Shown: positions 54,216 through 63,288, numbered from the stretch's first letter. The stretch is DNA of 64,000 bases from a candidate division NC10 bacterium CSP1-5 (GCA_001443495.1 LDXR01000017.1:3087-67086); one strand, 5' to 3'. Program-made: numbers and translations. The notes: a model not told the origin generated them from the sequence alone.

Positions 54216-54986
54216 TCAGCAGTCGTGTCCGGGGTTGCGGGATTCCGCAGTGGAGGGGTTCCGCGAGGGAGATGCGCTCGATTGCTGGCCCGGGCGTGGG
54301 GTTGCCTCCGACACGGGGCGGCGGCTCCGCCGCTGGGCGATCCATTTTCCGATCACGATGACTGCCAGGGTGAACGCGGCCTCAACGAGTCGCCTGATCA
54401 CCCAGTGCTCCATGCCCAGGAGCAGGGCGGCCTTCGTGTCATTCACGACCATGTGACCCGCGGTCCACCCCAGAACGCCCGCGCCGACGTACACCAGCCC
54501 GGGGTAGCGATCCATCAGGCGGGCAATCCAGCCGGCGCAAAACATGATAATGGGGATGCTGAGGCCCAGCCCGAAGAGGATAAGGCCGAAATCCCCGCCA
54601 GAGGCCCCACCGATCGCCAGGATATTGTCGGTGCTCATGATGAAATCGGCGACGGCGATGATCCAGATCGCGTGCCAGAAGTCCTTGGCCGCCTGGCCGT
54701 GGGATTCATCGACCGCTTTCTGATCGAGCAGGAGCTTGACGGCGATCCAGCCGACCAGGAGGCCACCGATGGCGCTCAGGAAGGGGATTCGCAGGAGTTG
54801 GGCAACGGCGAAGGTGACGGCGACCCGGATAAAGACCGCGAGTCCGGCACCGGTGATGATGGCGACGCGGCGCTGAGTCGGCGGGAGGGTCCTGGCGGCC
54901 ATTGCGATGATGAGCGCGTTGTCCCCAGCCAGGACGATATCGATGAGCGTGATCGACGCGAAACGCAGGACATACTCGAGGTCCAT
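54216..54986 (-). CDS. TerC family membrane protein
   Basis: A 256-residue polytopic protein of the TerC/YjbE/YkoY group. Two acidic membrane motifs are seen: DIVLAGDNALIIAMA in helix 1 and DFIMSTDNILAIGG near residue 115. These aspartates are thought to bind the exported ion. Members of this family export manganese or support metalation of secreted enzymes. The last 40 residues are serine-, proline- and arginine-rich and cytoplasmic. It lies downstream of a metal ABC permease on the same strand, which supports a manganese or zinc role by context. Confidence 0.92.
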   Translation of the reverse strand: MDLEYVLRFASITLIDIVLAGDNALIIAMAARTLPPTQRRVAIITGAGLAVFIRVAVTFAVAQLLRIPFLSAIGGLLVGWIAVKLLLDQKAVDESHGQAAKDFWHAIWIIAVADFIMSTDNILAIGGASGGDFGLILFGLGLSIPIIMFCAGWIARLMDRYPGLVYVGAGVLGWTAGHMVVNDTKAALLLGMEHWVIRRLVEAAFTLAVIVIGKWIAQRRSRRPVSEATPRPGQQSSASPSRNPSTAESRNPGHDC

Positions 54987-55053
54987 TCGACCCCTCAGGC
55001 GGAGTTACCCGCCCTCCAAACCCTCTTACTCATAATCGATACCCTGCCGATTG

Positions 55054-56385
55054 TCAAATGAATAGCGACGAAGGCTTGCCCCCCTTCGAGCGAAGGTATC
55101 TAAACCGCCGGAACGACATCCAGAGTAAACCGGCGCCAATCACGGCAGCGGGAACACCCAGGATAAAGCGCTGCCGGACCCTCGCCCTCTCCCTTAACGT
55201 CCCGAGGACCATCCGATCCCCCCAGGCGATCTCCGTGCGACCTGCCAGGGTCTGCAAGAGACGGCCCTTCATCTCTGCGGAAATCTCCATCTCCCCCCAT
55301 GTGACCTTTAGGTGCATGTCTTGAAGGCGCTTGAGCTCCGCCTCGGCCCTCCGGATCGAGTCGATGGAATGCAGATAGGTCTCTCGTTCCACCCGAGACA
55401 GAAAGGCCAGATTGATTTCAGGAACGGCCCTGTCAGCGAGGTCGAGCCAGAGATGGCTCCCCCGTGGATGGATCATGAGGTAGAGGGCTGCCAGCAGCAG
55501 GAGAACGGAACCGCCCATGACCGTTCCCCATAAGTAGCGATGACCTTCTCCGGCGCGGATGCGGCTCAGGTGGCGGGGGAGGATCCTGGCGATGGCGCTG
55601 AGGATGAGGATGAGACCGAAGGTGCAGACAACCGTCGCACCCGTCGGAAGATCCCACACGTAGGAGCCACTGAGACCGACCACGCTGGCGGCGAATCCCA
55701 AGACCCAGCCGATAGCAAGGCGAGGGCCGACGCGGACCGAGAAAAAGGATCCGCAGACCGCAGGGACGATGAGGTACGAGAAGACCAGGAGGACCCCGGC
55801 GATCTGCACGGAACTGGTGACCACAAAGCCGAAAGAGATGTAAAAGAGGAAATCCCAGAAACGGATCCAGAGTCCTTGCCGGTCGGCCTCCTGAGGGTCA
55901 AGGCTGATGAGGAGAAACCGATGACGGAAGACCCAGTGAAAAAGGCCGATGCCGCCATAGAGAAGGAGGAGGGTAAAGGTCTCTTGGGCGGAGACGGTCA
56001 GGATACTGCCCACCAGGATGTACTTGATGTGCTCGGCTCCATGGGGGGCACGGTCCACGGCTAGCACGGCTGCACCCGCGGAGACGGCATAGACGATGCC
56101 GATGATCGCCTCCTGGGGTATCCTCCCGCCCTTCATCCTGGACAGGGAGAAGATGGCCGCCCCGAGAAAGGTGAAGGCTAACGAGGTAAAGTAGGCCGCC
56201 GTGCTTTGCAGGCCGTATCCCGCCAGGAAGGCAAAGGTGACCCCCAGGGCCGCGATCTGGGCTAACGCGAGATCCACAAAGATCACTCCCCGCTCGATGA
56301 CGTGAAGACCCAGGTACGCGTGGATCCCGGTGAGGAGGAGGCACGCGAAGAAGGGGACGGTGAGAAGCTCGAGTGCCTGGTTCAT
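55054..56385 (-). CDS. Zinc/manganese ABC permease with long C-terminal extension
   Basis: A 443-residue membrane protein. Residues 1-270 are the ABC-3 permease domain (ZnuB/MntB-like), with GIHAYLGLHVIERGVIFVDLALAQIAALG at the start split over two helices and VASFFS-type core helices. The remaining 170 residues add a helix (GTVMGGSVLLLLAALYLMI), a charged, probably periplasmic helical section with IRRAEAELKRLQDMHLKV, and a last membrane helix. Ordinary ABC-3 permeases end near residue 270-290, so this is an unusual fusion. The start overlaps the stop of the substrate-binding gene by 4 nt (ATGA). Confidence 0.88.
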   Translation of the reverse strand: MNQALELLTVPFFACLLLTGIHAYLGLHVIERGVIFVDLALAQIAALGVTFAFLAGYGLQSTAAYFTSLAFTFLGAAIFSLSRMKGGRIPQEAIIGIVYAVSAGAAVLAVDRAPHGAEHIKYILVGSILTVSAQETFTLLLLYGGIGLFHWVFRHRFLLISLDPQEADRQGLWIRFWDFLFYISFGFVVTSSVQIAGVLLVFSYLIVPAVCGSFFSVRVGPRLAIGWVLGFAASVVGLSGSYVWDLPTGATVVCTFGLILILSAIARILPRHLSRIRAGEGHRYLWGTVMGGSVLLLLAALYLMIHPRGSHLWLDLADRAVPEINLAFLSRVERETYLHSIDSIRRAEAELKRLQDMHLKVTWGEMEISAEMKGRLLQTLAGRTEIAWGDRMVLGTLRERARVRQRFILGVPAAVIGAGLLWMSFRRFRYLRSKGGKPSSLFI

Positions 56386-57356
56386 CTGCCGCTCTCTTGC
56401 CTCTTGGGAATGCCGGCCTCCCGAAAGGCGCTTACGAGCCGGGAGATGTCATAGTCAAAGAGCGCGATGTAGTCGGCGATCCCCTCGGCGCCACCCACCG
56501 ACGGGGAAAGCTTTACAACAGCCGCCCCCGTCTTCTCGGCCAACAGGCGAGGAACGGAGTCACTGAAGTAGGGCTCCATCACGATGATCTTCACCTGGTG
56601 GTGTGACATCCGCTCGATGAGGGAGCCGATATGGGCGGGGGAGGGGGGAACGCCGGGGTTCGCTTCCACAAAGCCCACTACCTCAAGGCCGAAGCGTTTC
56701 GCAAAATAGGGCCAACTGTTATGGTAGGAGACGACGCGGGTACCATGATAGGGGGCTGTCTCCCGAAGCCAGCGCTCCAGCGCCCGGTCCACGCGATCCA
56801 GAAAGGTTGCCCGGTTTTGACCGAAGCGGTCGGCATCACCAGGGGAGAGGCGGCTGAGTGCCTTGAGGATATTGGCGGTGATGGGGCGCGCATTGGCGGG
56901 GTCAAGCCAGTAGTGGGTATTCCCGAAGCCGTGGATATGTCCCGGCGTTCGCCCCGCGCGTGGGACCTCAGTCTCCAGAAGCGGGACATCTCGGGAAGCA
57001 TCGAGATGACCCTCGCCCCCGGGGAAAAGACGCGCGTTACCCGCTCGCTGCAAGAGTCTCCCGGCCCAGGGCTCGTGGTCGAGCCCGATCCGGACAAAGA
57101 GCTCCGCTCCTTTCAGCTTGACGAGATGGCTCGGCCGGATCTCGAGGTCGTGGGGGTCTTTGTCACCGGTCGCGACGCTCTCCACATCCACGCGGTCTCC
57201 ACCGACGGCCTCGACGAGGGCCTTGAGATCGGGAGTGGTGGTCACCACGCGGATCTTCTTCCCTGTCTCAGGGATCCCCCAGCTTGGCCAAAATATCCAG
57301 CAGGTTAGAAGGAGGATTGCAGCCTTCGTAACGAGTTTCAAGAGAAGGCTTTGCAT
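56382..57356 (-). CDS. Metal ABC transporter substrate-binding protein (ZnuA-like)
   Basis: A 324-residue periplasmic cluster A-I binding protein. A signal anchor (LVTKAAILLLTCWIFWPSW) precedes RVVTTTPDLKALVEAVGGD. Metal-ligand candidates are the histidine in DKDPHDLEIRPS, the histidine in GNTHYWLDPANA, the glutamate in VEANPGVPPSP and the acid in VMEPYFSD. There is no His-rich loop, so manganese or iron is as likely as zinc. It is co-translated with the permease. No ATPase gene is adjacent or elsewhere in the window. Confidence 0.9.
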   Translation of the reverse strand: MQSLLLKLVTKAAILLLTCWIFWPSWGIPETGKKIRVVTTTPDLKALVEAVGGDRVDVESVATGDKDPHDLEIRPSHLVKLKGAELFVRIGLDHEPWAGRLLQRAGNARLFPGGEGHLDASRDVPLLETEVPRAGRTPGHIHGFGNTHYWLDPANARPITANILKALSRLSPGDADRFGQNRATFLDRVDRALERWLRETAPYHGTRVVSYHNSWPYFAKRFGLEVVGFVEANPGVPPSPAHIGSLIERMSHHQVKIIVMEPYFSDSVPRLLAEKTGAAVVKLSPSVGGAEGIADYIALFDYDISRLVSAFREAGIPKRQESGR

Positions 57357-57428
57357 CTGCTGAACGAGAAAATCGGGCGGCCTCGGGACCGTCCCGCTGG
57401 CCGCCCTCTGGGTTCATGGTGGCGGACG

Positions 57429-58514
57429 TTACATCTTCGTCGCGAAGTTCTTCTTCGGGACCATGCAATGGACCCCCTTCCGGATGTCCACCACCTGGGT
57501 CACCCGACAATCCACCAGGATCGAGGTGAGGGAGTAGGCCTCGTAGGGTGTGACCTTGAACTTCTCCACCATGAAATCCACGGTCTCCTTCGCCGCGAGC
57601 TTGAAAGCCTCGTTTAGGTCCTCGTGGAAGCCCATCAGGATCCAGTGGGTTGCGGTCTCCGCCCGGGGCCACGTCAGCTTCATATCCTTCCGGACGATGG
57701 GCTGCAGCACGATCTCCCGGAACGCGCACTCAATCGCCGTCAGGTTCACCTCGTTGTTCCCCTGCCGGCAGTGGGCGTCTCCCACCCAGACCAGCCCCCC
57801 CTTCAGGAGGACCGGCACGTAAAGAATGGAACCCTCCTGGAGCTCATTCAGGTCCAAATTTGAGGCGTTCTTCCAGGGGCGGAGGGTGCTGACCGGAGCC
57901 GTCTTCTCTTTTGCGCCCCCTTTTCTCGGAGAGGGGTCGTCCGGATCGATGCCGACCGCCAATATTCCCGGGAAGGGTTGCAGATCGACGATAATCCCGG
58001 GCTTAAACTCGGCCTGCTTCTTCTCCCAGTCCAAGTAGAAATACCGTACGAAGCCCTCTGGGAAGAACTCCTGGAGCCCGCCGACCTTGGGGAACTCTTT
58101 CCCCGGGAGGTTGAAATTGACGCCAAAGGCCTTGGGCACGATCTTCTTGATCCGGATCTCCATCACGTCCCCGGGCTCGGCCCCCTCGACATAGACCGGT
58201 CCCGTGACCGAATGAGGCCCGCCACCCGGGTTGGCGAGCCGGAGCTTCACGATCTCCTCCATCGTGGTTCCAGGGTTGATCTGGTTGTGGGCATGCATCA
58301 TCGTCTCAATCGCCACCAACTCCCCCGACTTCATGGTCAGCTTGGACGGCTCCTTGGGGTCGAGCCAACCCCACTGGGTGGTCTCCAGCGTGGCGGGGAG
58401 GATGTGGAGCTTCTGTCCCTCGAGGGTAACCGTCCGCTGCTGGGCCATGGCATAGAGCCCGATCGAGACGACTCCGACAACGAGCGCTATGATGACGACA
58501 CTCTTCTTCCGCAT
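57429..58514 (-). CDS. Exported acetamidase/formamidase-family protein
   Basis: A 361-residue protein with an N-terminal signal sequence (SVVIIALVVGVVSIGLYAMAQQ). The rest is the FmdA/AmdA fold: SGELVAIETMMHAHNQI, NPGGGPHSVTGPVYVEGAEPG, and GDAHCRQGNNEVNLTAIEC near residue 250. The last of these is the region where family members have GDxHxxQGxGE. Most relatives are cytoplasmic amidases for short amides; an exported member suggests a different substrate or role. ATG 58514 is preferred over GTG 58517 because AAGGAGG lies 8 nt upstream. Confidence 0.85.
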   Translation of the reverse strand: MRKKSVVIIALVVGVVSIGLYAMAQQRTVTLEGQKLHILPATLETTQWGWLDPKEPSKLTMKSGELVAIETMMHAHNQINPGTTMEEIVKLRLANPGGGPHSVTGPVYVEGAEPGDVMEIRIKKIVPKAFGVNFNLPGKEFPKVGGLQEFFPEGFVRYFYLDWEKKQAEFKPGIIVDLQPFPGILAVGIDPDDPSPRKGGAKEKTAPVSTLRPWKNASNLDLNELQEGSILYVPVLLKGGLVWVGDAHCRQGNNEVNLTAIECAFREIVLQPIVRKDMKLTWPRAETATHWILMGFHEDLNEAFKLAAKETVDFMVEKFKVTPYEAYSLTSILVDCRVTQVVDIRKGVHCMVPKKNFATKM

Positions 58515-58763
58515 CACCCTTGCCTCCTTATTACTAACTCTGAGACGTCACCACTAGCTGGTCCTTCATTCTTGGGCAAACCCGCCTTCAATGTCTCGGG
58601 CCTCGTGATCATCACCTCCCTTCGGTGCTTTGAGGTATCTAGGGACAGTATGTACCAGCAGATGAACGATGAACCTTGGGAGACTGAACGGCAACAATGT
58701 GGTAGCCTTCCCTTATCGCAGCCCCTCCCCGATGTCAACGGCTTTTTCAAACCCTCTTTGCTA

Positions 58764-58793
58764 TTGACACGGCGATTGCGGATGCCGTATGGA
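58764..58793 (+). promoter_or_regulatory. Promoter placing the transcript start at the ggt ATG
   Basis: TTGACA (58764-58769), 18 nt, TATGGA (58788-58793). Transcription would begin near 58800, right at the ATG at 58801, suggesting a leaderless mRNA. Confidence 0.45.
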
Positions 58794-58800
58794 ATCTCGT

Positions 58801-60453
58801 ATGCACAGACCCCTCCGTTCGTTCCGACCGACCATCCTGGCACCGAAGGCCATGGTTACCTCTCCCCATTATCTTGCCTCCGAGGCGGGGGTGTCGGTGC
58901 TGCGCGACGGCGGGAATGCCGTTGAGGCGGCGATCGCCACGGCCGCTGTCCTCTGCGTCGTCTATCCGCATATGACCAGTATCGGGGGCGACAACTTCTG
59001 GCTTATCTATGATGCTCGGCGCCGGCAGCTCCACGGGCTGAACGCGAGCGGTCGTGCGGGAGGGCGCTGCACGATCGAGTTGTATCGAGAGCGAGGGCAC
59101 ACCCGGGCCATCCCATCACGGGGCGTCTTAGCCGCGAATACGGTGCCGGGGGCCGTGGACGGCTGGTGGGAGGCGTACCGGTACAGTCGGCGGGTCCTCA
59201 ACGGTCGAATCCGGTGGGCCACGCTCCTCGACGAGGCTATCCGCTATGCGGAAAAAGGGTTCCCCGTCGCCGCAGTCCTGGAGAGCGCGACCCGCGAGAA
59301 CCTCGAGTCCCATGACGCCGAGCTCCACCATCTACAGCGCTTCGAAGGCTTTCGCCGCATCTTCTTGAAACAGGGCCGCGCCTTCAGGGCAGGCGAGGTG
59401 ATGGTGCAGAAGGATCTGGGCCGGACGCTCCGAGAGCTCGCCCGAGGGGGTCGTAATGCCTTCTATGCTGGACCAATCGCACGGGAGATCGTCCGATTCT
59501 TGGCGCGGGAAGCCGGGGTCCTGACCCGTGAGGACTTTGCGGGGCATCGCTCCGAGTGGGTGAGACCCCTGGGCGTTCCGTACCGCGGCTACCGCATCTT
59601 CAGCCTGCCGCCGAACAGCCAGGGGCTCGCCTTTCTCATGCTCATGGGGGTCTTATCGCACTTTGATCTCCGCTCTTTCGGAGACAGCTCGGTTGAATAC
59701 TTGCACCTGATCGTTGAGACAACAAAGAGGGTCTTCCAAGACCGGGACCGGTGGGTGACCGATCCACGATTCGTCAAGGCTCCGATCTCCCGACTTCTCA
59801 GTCGTCCCTACCTCCAAGAGATCGCCCGGACGGTCGCCCGGGGCGGGCACATCGGGGGCCTCGGAGGCGCGCCGTCGGGAGGGGATACCGTGTGGCTCGG
59901 CGTCGTGGACGAAGCGGGGAATGCGGTCTCGTTGATTCAGAGCATCTATTTCGAGTTCGGTTCTGGCATTGTTGCGGGTGAGACTGGCGTCATCTTACAG
60001 AATCGGGGGAGCTTCTTCTCCCTCGATCCCACCCATGTCAACGCGTTAGCCCCCAAGAAGCGGACCTTCCACACCCTGATGCCTGCCATGGTCTTGCGCG
60101 GTGGCCGACCCTATCTGGTCCTCGGGACGATGGGAGGGCAGGGCCAGCCTCAGACTCTCGCCGCCATCGCCACTCGGATCATCGATTTTGGCCTGGAGGT
60201 CCAAGAGGCCATTGAGGCGGCGCGGTGGATGTACGGGCGTTCCTGGGTCTTGCCCGAACTCGCGCTGTACTTGGAAGGACGATTCCCAGAGGACATTTTC
60301 AGGAGCCTCGAGCAGCGGGGGCATGTCATTCGGCGGCTTCCCGCTTGGAATGAATGGCTGGGGCAGGCTCAGGCGATTCGGATCGATCCGAAATCAGGCG
60401 TACGTGAGGGTGGCGCCGATCCCCGCGGCGATGGCCTTGCCATCGGCTTCTAG
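58801..60453 (+). CDS. Gamma-glutamyltransferase family protein
   Basis: A 550-residue Ntn-hydrolase that self-cleaves into large and small subunits. MVTSPHYLASEAGVSVLRDG and GGNAVEAAIATAAVLC mark the large subunit. The nucleophilic threonine is in SGGDTVWLGVVDEAGN (about residue 362). The usual GHTTH at the cleavage site reads GDTVW here. There is no signal peptide, so it is probably cytoplasmic, unlike E. coli Ggt. An in-frame ATG at 58789 exists but overlaps the proposed -10 box. Family members also include cephalosporin acylases, so the substrate is open. Confidence 0.9.
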   Translation: MHRPLRSFRPTILAPKAMVTSPHYLASEAGVSVLRDGGNAVEAAIATAAVLCVVYPHMTSIGGDNFWLIYDARRRQLHGLNASGRAGGRCTIELYRERGHTRAIPSRGVLAANTVPGAVDGWWEAYRYSRRVLNGRIRWATLLDEAIRYAEKGFPVAAVLESATRENLESHDAELHHLQRFEGFRRIFLKQGRAFRAGEVMVQKDLGRTLRELARGGRNAFYAGPIAREIVRFLAREAGVLTREDFAGHRSEWVRPLGVPYRGYRIFSLPPNSQGLAFLMLMGVLSHFDLRSFGDSSVEYLHLIVETTKRVFQDRDRWVTDPRFVKAPISRLLSRPYLQEIARTVARGGHIGGLGGAPSGGDTVWLGVVDEAGNAVSLIQSIYFEFGSGIVAGETGVILQNRGSFFSLDPTHVNALAPKKRTFHTLMPAMVLRGGRPYLVLGTMGGQGQPQTLAAIATRIIDFGLEVQEAIEAARWMYGRSWVLPELALYLEGRFPEDIFRSLEQRGHVIRRLPAWNEWLGQAQAIRIDPKSGVREGGADPRGDGLAIGF

Positions 60454-60540
60454 CGCTGGCAAGCTGGCACGCCAGGCTCCCCGCATTCTCCTGCACTGGG
60501 GAAATGGGGTCAGAGAACAGTTCTCTTCCCGGAGGGACTG

Positions 60541-60975
60541 ATGAAAGCGAAGGTCCTGCAATCCCGTGAGGGGCAATACATCAATGTCATCGGCGACAAC
60601 CAGTACATCAAGCTAACAGGCGAGGAGACCGGGGGCGCCTATACGCTCATCGAGGAGATCAACCCTCCGGGTGTCGGCATCCCTCTGCATGTTCACGAGA
60701 ACGAGGATGAGACATTCCACGTCGTGGAAGGGCAGGTGGAATTCACGCTGGACGGAAAGCCCATGAAGGCCGGCGCCGGTACGACCGTCTATCTGCCGCG
60801 CCGCGTGCCGCACGCCTTCAAAGTAGTGGGGCAGACGCCGGCGAGGGTGCTCGTGTTGCTGTCCCCCTCCGGGTTGGAAAGGATGTTCCGAGAGCTGGCG
60901 CAGCTACCGCCGGGGCCTCCGGACATGGAAAAGGTGGTTGCCATCTGCGGTCGGTACGGCATCCGGTTCTTGTAG
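60541..60975 (+). CDS. Single-domain cupin protein
   Basis: A 144-residue cupin_2 protein. The first metal motif PLHVHENEDETFHVVEGQVEF supplies two histidines, a glutamate and a third histidine. The second motif is VPHAFKVVGQTPARVLVL. It has a normal fold for quercetinase-like or sugar-binding cupins, but nothing fixes the substrate. CGGAGGG precedes the ATG. It is transcribed in the same direction as ggt and about 90 nt after it. Confidence 0.88.
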   Translation: MKAKVLQSREGQYINVIGDNQYIKLTGEETGGAYTLIEEINPPGVGIPLHVHENEDETFHVVEGQVEFTLDGKPMKAGAGTTVYLPRRVPHAFKVVGQTPARVLVLLSPSGLERMFRELAQLPPGPPDMEKVVAICGRYGIRFL

Positions 60976-60981
60976 GGGGCA

Positions 60982-61161
60982 TCAGCGAAATGGGGCCGCG
61001 GGGACTTTTCTTTGAGGGTCGCCCATGAAGCTGGCGCTGATCGGGGCCTCCTCCTGGATGATCTCTTGTCGGATAAACTTATAGCCGAGCTGCCGGGCCG
61101 CCTCCATCCCGATGAAGGTCCCCAAACTTCCCATTTGTCTGGTCATGGCGATGATCGGCAT
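60982..61161 (-). pseudogene. Truncated cytidylate-kinase-like gene
   Basis: A 59-codon frame begins MPIIAMTRQMGSLGT and continues IGMEAARQLGYKFIRQEII. It matches the P-loop region and first helix of the cytidylate-kinase-like (AAA_26) family, which are normally 200 residues or more. After about 40 residues the similarity stops and the frame ends at 60982. The normal GSxGK P-loop is altered to GSLGTF. It follows tctA by 18 nt on the same strand and looks like the remnant of a third gene. Confidence 0.55.
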
Positions 61162-61179
61162 AGCGTTCCTGGCGCCGCG

Positions 61180-62712
61180 CTAATCGCCTCCCGCCTTCTT
61201 CACCTCTTCCACCTTGAAGGTCCGTCCGACCCGCCGGGCGAGCGGCCGGATCGCCGGGAGCAGGAAGAGGAATATCGTCAAGATCATGAATCCGGCGGCG
61301 ATCGGTCGGGTGAAAAAGATGGCGAGAGACCCGCCGGAGAGGATCAGGCTCTGCCGCAGGGCCTCCTCGGTCATGTCCCCCAGGACCAGGGCGATGACCA
61401 GCGGCGCCAGCGGGTACTTCAACTTCTTGAAGACGTAGCCGATCACGCCGTACACCAGCAAGAGCCAGATGTCCAGCATGGTGTTCTTCACCGCGTACGC
61501 GCCGATGGCGCTGAGGAGGATGATCAGGGGCGTCAAGATGGCGTAGGGCGTTTTGAGGATGGCGGCGAAGACGGGGAGCATGGAGAGGCAAAAGACGACG
61601 CCCATCACATTGCCGATGTACATGCTCGCGATAAAACCCCAGACAAAATCTTTTTGCTCGACGAAGAGCATCGGACCGGGTTGGAGGCCCCAGATGTAGA
61701 GACCGCCTAGGATGACGGCGGCGGTGGGGGAGCCGGGAATCCCCAAGGTAATCAGGGGGAGGAGGGCGCCGATCCCGGCCGCATGCGCAGCCGATTCCGT
61801 CGCGATCACCCCCTCGGGGACTCCGGTCCCGAACTTTTCCGGGTGCTTGGAGTACTGCTTGGCGATTCCGTAGCTCATGAAAGACGCCGGGGTCGCGCCG
61901 GTCCCCGGCATGACCCCGATCCAGAATCCCAGGATCGTCCCGGTGATCCAGGTGAACAGATTCCTCCACAGGGTTTTGATCGTCACCCAGATATCCTTCA
62001 AGCCGATTCTGCCCTGGACGCCCTTGAACTCCAACGCCTCCTCCGCGGCCAAGAGGATCTCACCGACCCCGAAGAGGCCGATCGAGGCCGTGATGAAGCT
62101 GAACCCGCTCAATAACGTGATGGAGCCGAAGTTGAGGCGGGGCCGTCCCGTCACGATGTCGAGCCCGACGCTGGCCAGGAGGAAGCCGACACATGCCGAG
62201 CCGATGGTCTTGGCGGCCGAGCCGCCGCCGAGCCCGGTGAAAGTGCTGAAGGCTAACGTGAGGACCGCGAAGTTCTCGGCCGGGCCGAACTTCAGGGCCA
62301 GTTCAGCTAGGGGAGGCGCGAAGAAGGTGAAGAGGATGATAGAGACAAGGGCGGCAAAGAAGCCGGGGATGAAGGCGGCGGCAAGGGCCTGTCCTGCCTT
62401 CCCCTGTTTTGCCATCGGGTAGCCGTCGAACATCGTCGCCACCGACCAGGGCTCGCCCGGGATGTTGAAGAGGATGGAGGTGATGGCGCCGCCGAAGAGG
62501 GCCCCCCAGTAGATACAGGAGAGGAAAACGATGGCCGACGTGGTGGACATGGTGAAGGTGAGGGGCAGGAGGATCGCCACGCCGCTGGTTCCGCCGAGAC
62601 CGGGGATGACGCCGATAATCACACCGAGGAAGATCCCGAAGGCGGCGATCATTAGGTTGAACGGAGAGATGGCAATGTTGAAGCCGTGAATGAGATTTGC
62701 CAGGGCTTCCAT
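61180..62712 (-). CDS. tctA: Tripartite tricarboxylate transporter large permease TctA
   Basis: A 510-residue secondary transporter subunit with about 12 membrane helices. The family signature GVIPGLGGTSGVAILLPLTF is near the N-terminus, and the mirrored GVMPGTGATPASFMSYGIAK appears near residue 265. This internal duplication is typical. It works with the small permease TctB and the periplasmic TctC. The substrate (citrate, tartrate, other carboxylates or aromatics) cannot be predicted. TTAGGGAGGG precedes the ATG. Confidence 0.95.
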   Translation of the reverse strand: MEALANLIHGFNIAISPFNLMIAAFGIFLGVIIGVIPGLGGTSGVAILLPLTFTMSTTSAIVFLSCIYWGALFGGAITSILFNIPGEPWSVATMFDGYPMAKQGKAGQALAAAFIPGFFAALVSIILFTFFAPPLAELALKFGPAENFAVLTLAFSTFTGLGGGSAAKTIGSACVGFLLASVGLDIVTGRPRLNFGSITLLSGFSFITASIGLFGVGEILLAAEEALEFKGVQGRIGLKDIWVTIKTLWRNLFTWITGTILGFWIGVMPGTGATPASFMSYGIAKQYSKHPEKFGTGVPEGVIATESAAHAAGIGALLPLITLGIPGSPTAAVILGGLYIWGLQPGPMLFVEQKDFVWGFIASMYIGNVMGVVFCLSMLPVFAAILKTPYAILTPLIILLSAIGAYAVKNTMLDIWLLLVYGVIGYVFKKLKYPLAPLVIALVLGDMTEEALRQSLILSGGSLAIFFTRPIAAGFMILTIFLFLLPAIRPLARRVGRTFKVEEVKKAGGD

Positions 62713-62727
62713 CGTGGGATTCCCTCC

Positions 62728-63204
62728 CTAAAAGGGGAGGTACTCGCCAAACATCCCCTTGGGCATAGGGATGAGAAACCACCGCTCAAGAATCAGAAAG
62801 GCGGCTACGGGAAAGAGCAGGCTGGCCGCGAGGCTCCCAACCCAGGAATGCCGGCCCATCCACCGCATGAAAAAGGCGAGGTAGAGCGCCGAGGTGAGGT
62901 AAAAGCCCGTCACCTCGATGAGGACGACGGCACCGACCATGGGCAGGAAGACGGCCATGACCGGCCTGAGGCTTTTCTTGGAAACGAAAGGCTTCCTGGC
63001 GGTCTCACCTGCAGGATCCATCCGGATCGCCTTGGCCAGGATCACCACGCTGCAGGCGCCGAGGATGAGCGAAAGCCAGAAGGGGAAGAACCCGGCTCGA
63101 GGTCCCGAGGGGCCCCAGCCAAATCCGAGGCGCACTGCCTCCACGGTCCCGATGCCGGCGAAGGTGAGGAGTGCCAGGGCGCAGATGATCTCGGCCTTTT
63201 TCAT
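62728..63204 (-). CDS. tctB: Tripartite tricarboxylate transporter small permease TctB
   Basis: A 158-residue membrane protein with four hydrophobic helices, the TctB fold. It starts MKKAEIICALALLTFAGIG, and GPRAGFFPFWLSLILGACSV is the usual second helix region. An in-frame ATG at 63231 is less likely because it would place the helix later than normal. It lies 15 nt before tctA. The family is poorly conserved, so the call rests on both topology and position between tctC and tctA. Confidence 0.92.
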   Translation of the reverse strand: MKKAEIICALALLTFAGIGTVEAVRLGFGWGPSGPRAGFFPFWLSLILGACSVVILAKAIRMDPAGETARKPFVSKKSLRPVMAVFLPMVGAVVLIEVTGFYLTSALYLAFFMRWMGRHSWVGSLAASLLFPVAAFLILERWFLIPMPKGMFGEYLPF

Positions 63205-63233
63205 GGTATGCGCTCGGCATCTGCTCAGCACAA

Positions 63234-63266
63234 GACCGGGCCGCCCCGACGCGGAGCGGCCCGGTC
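63234..63266 (-). terminator. Perfect 11-bp stem-loop between tctC and tctB
   Basis: GACCGGGCCGC (63234-63244) pairs perfectly with GCGGCCCGGTC (63256-63266). No long T run follows on the minus strand. It is more like an mRNA-stabilising or partial-termination hairpin that would raise the binding protein over the permeases. Confidence 0.6.
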
Positions 63267-63288
63267 CATCATGTGATGCCCAGGTCGT

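Noticed and set aside
61079-61969. A 296-codon minus-strand open frame overlapping tctA
   Set aside because: It is a shifted-frame shadow of tctA, rich in arginine and proline.
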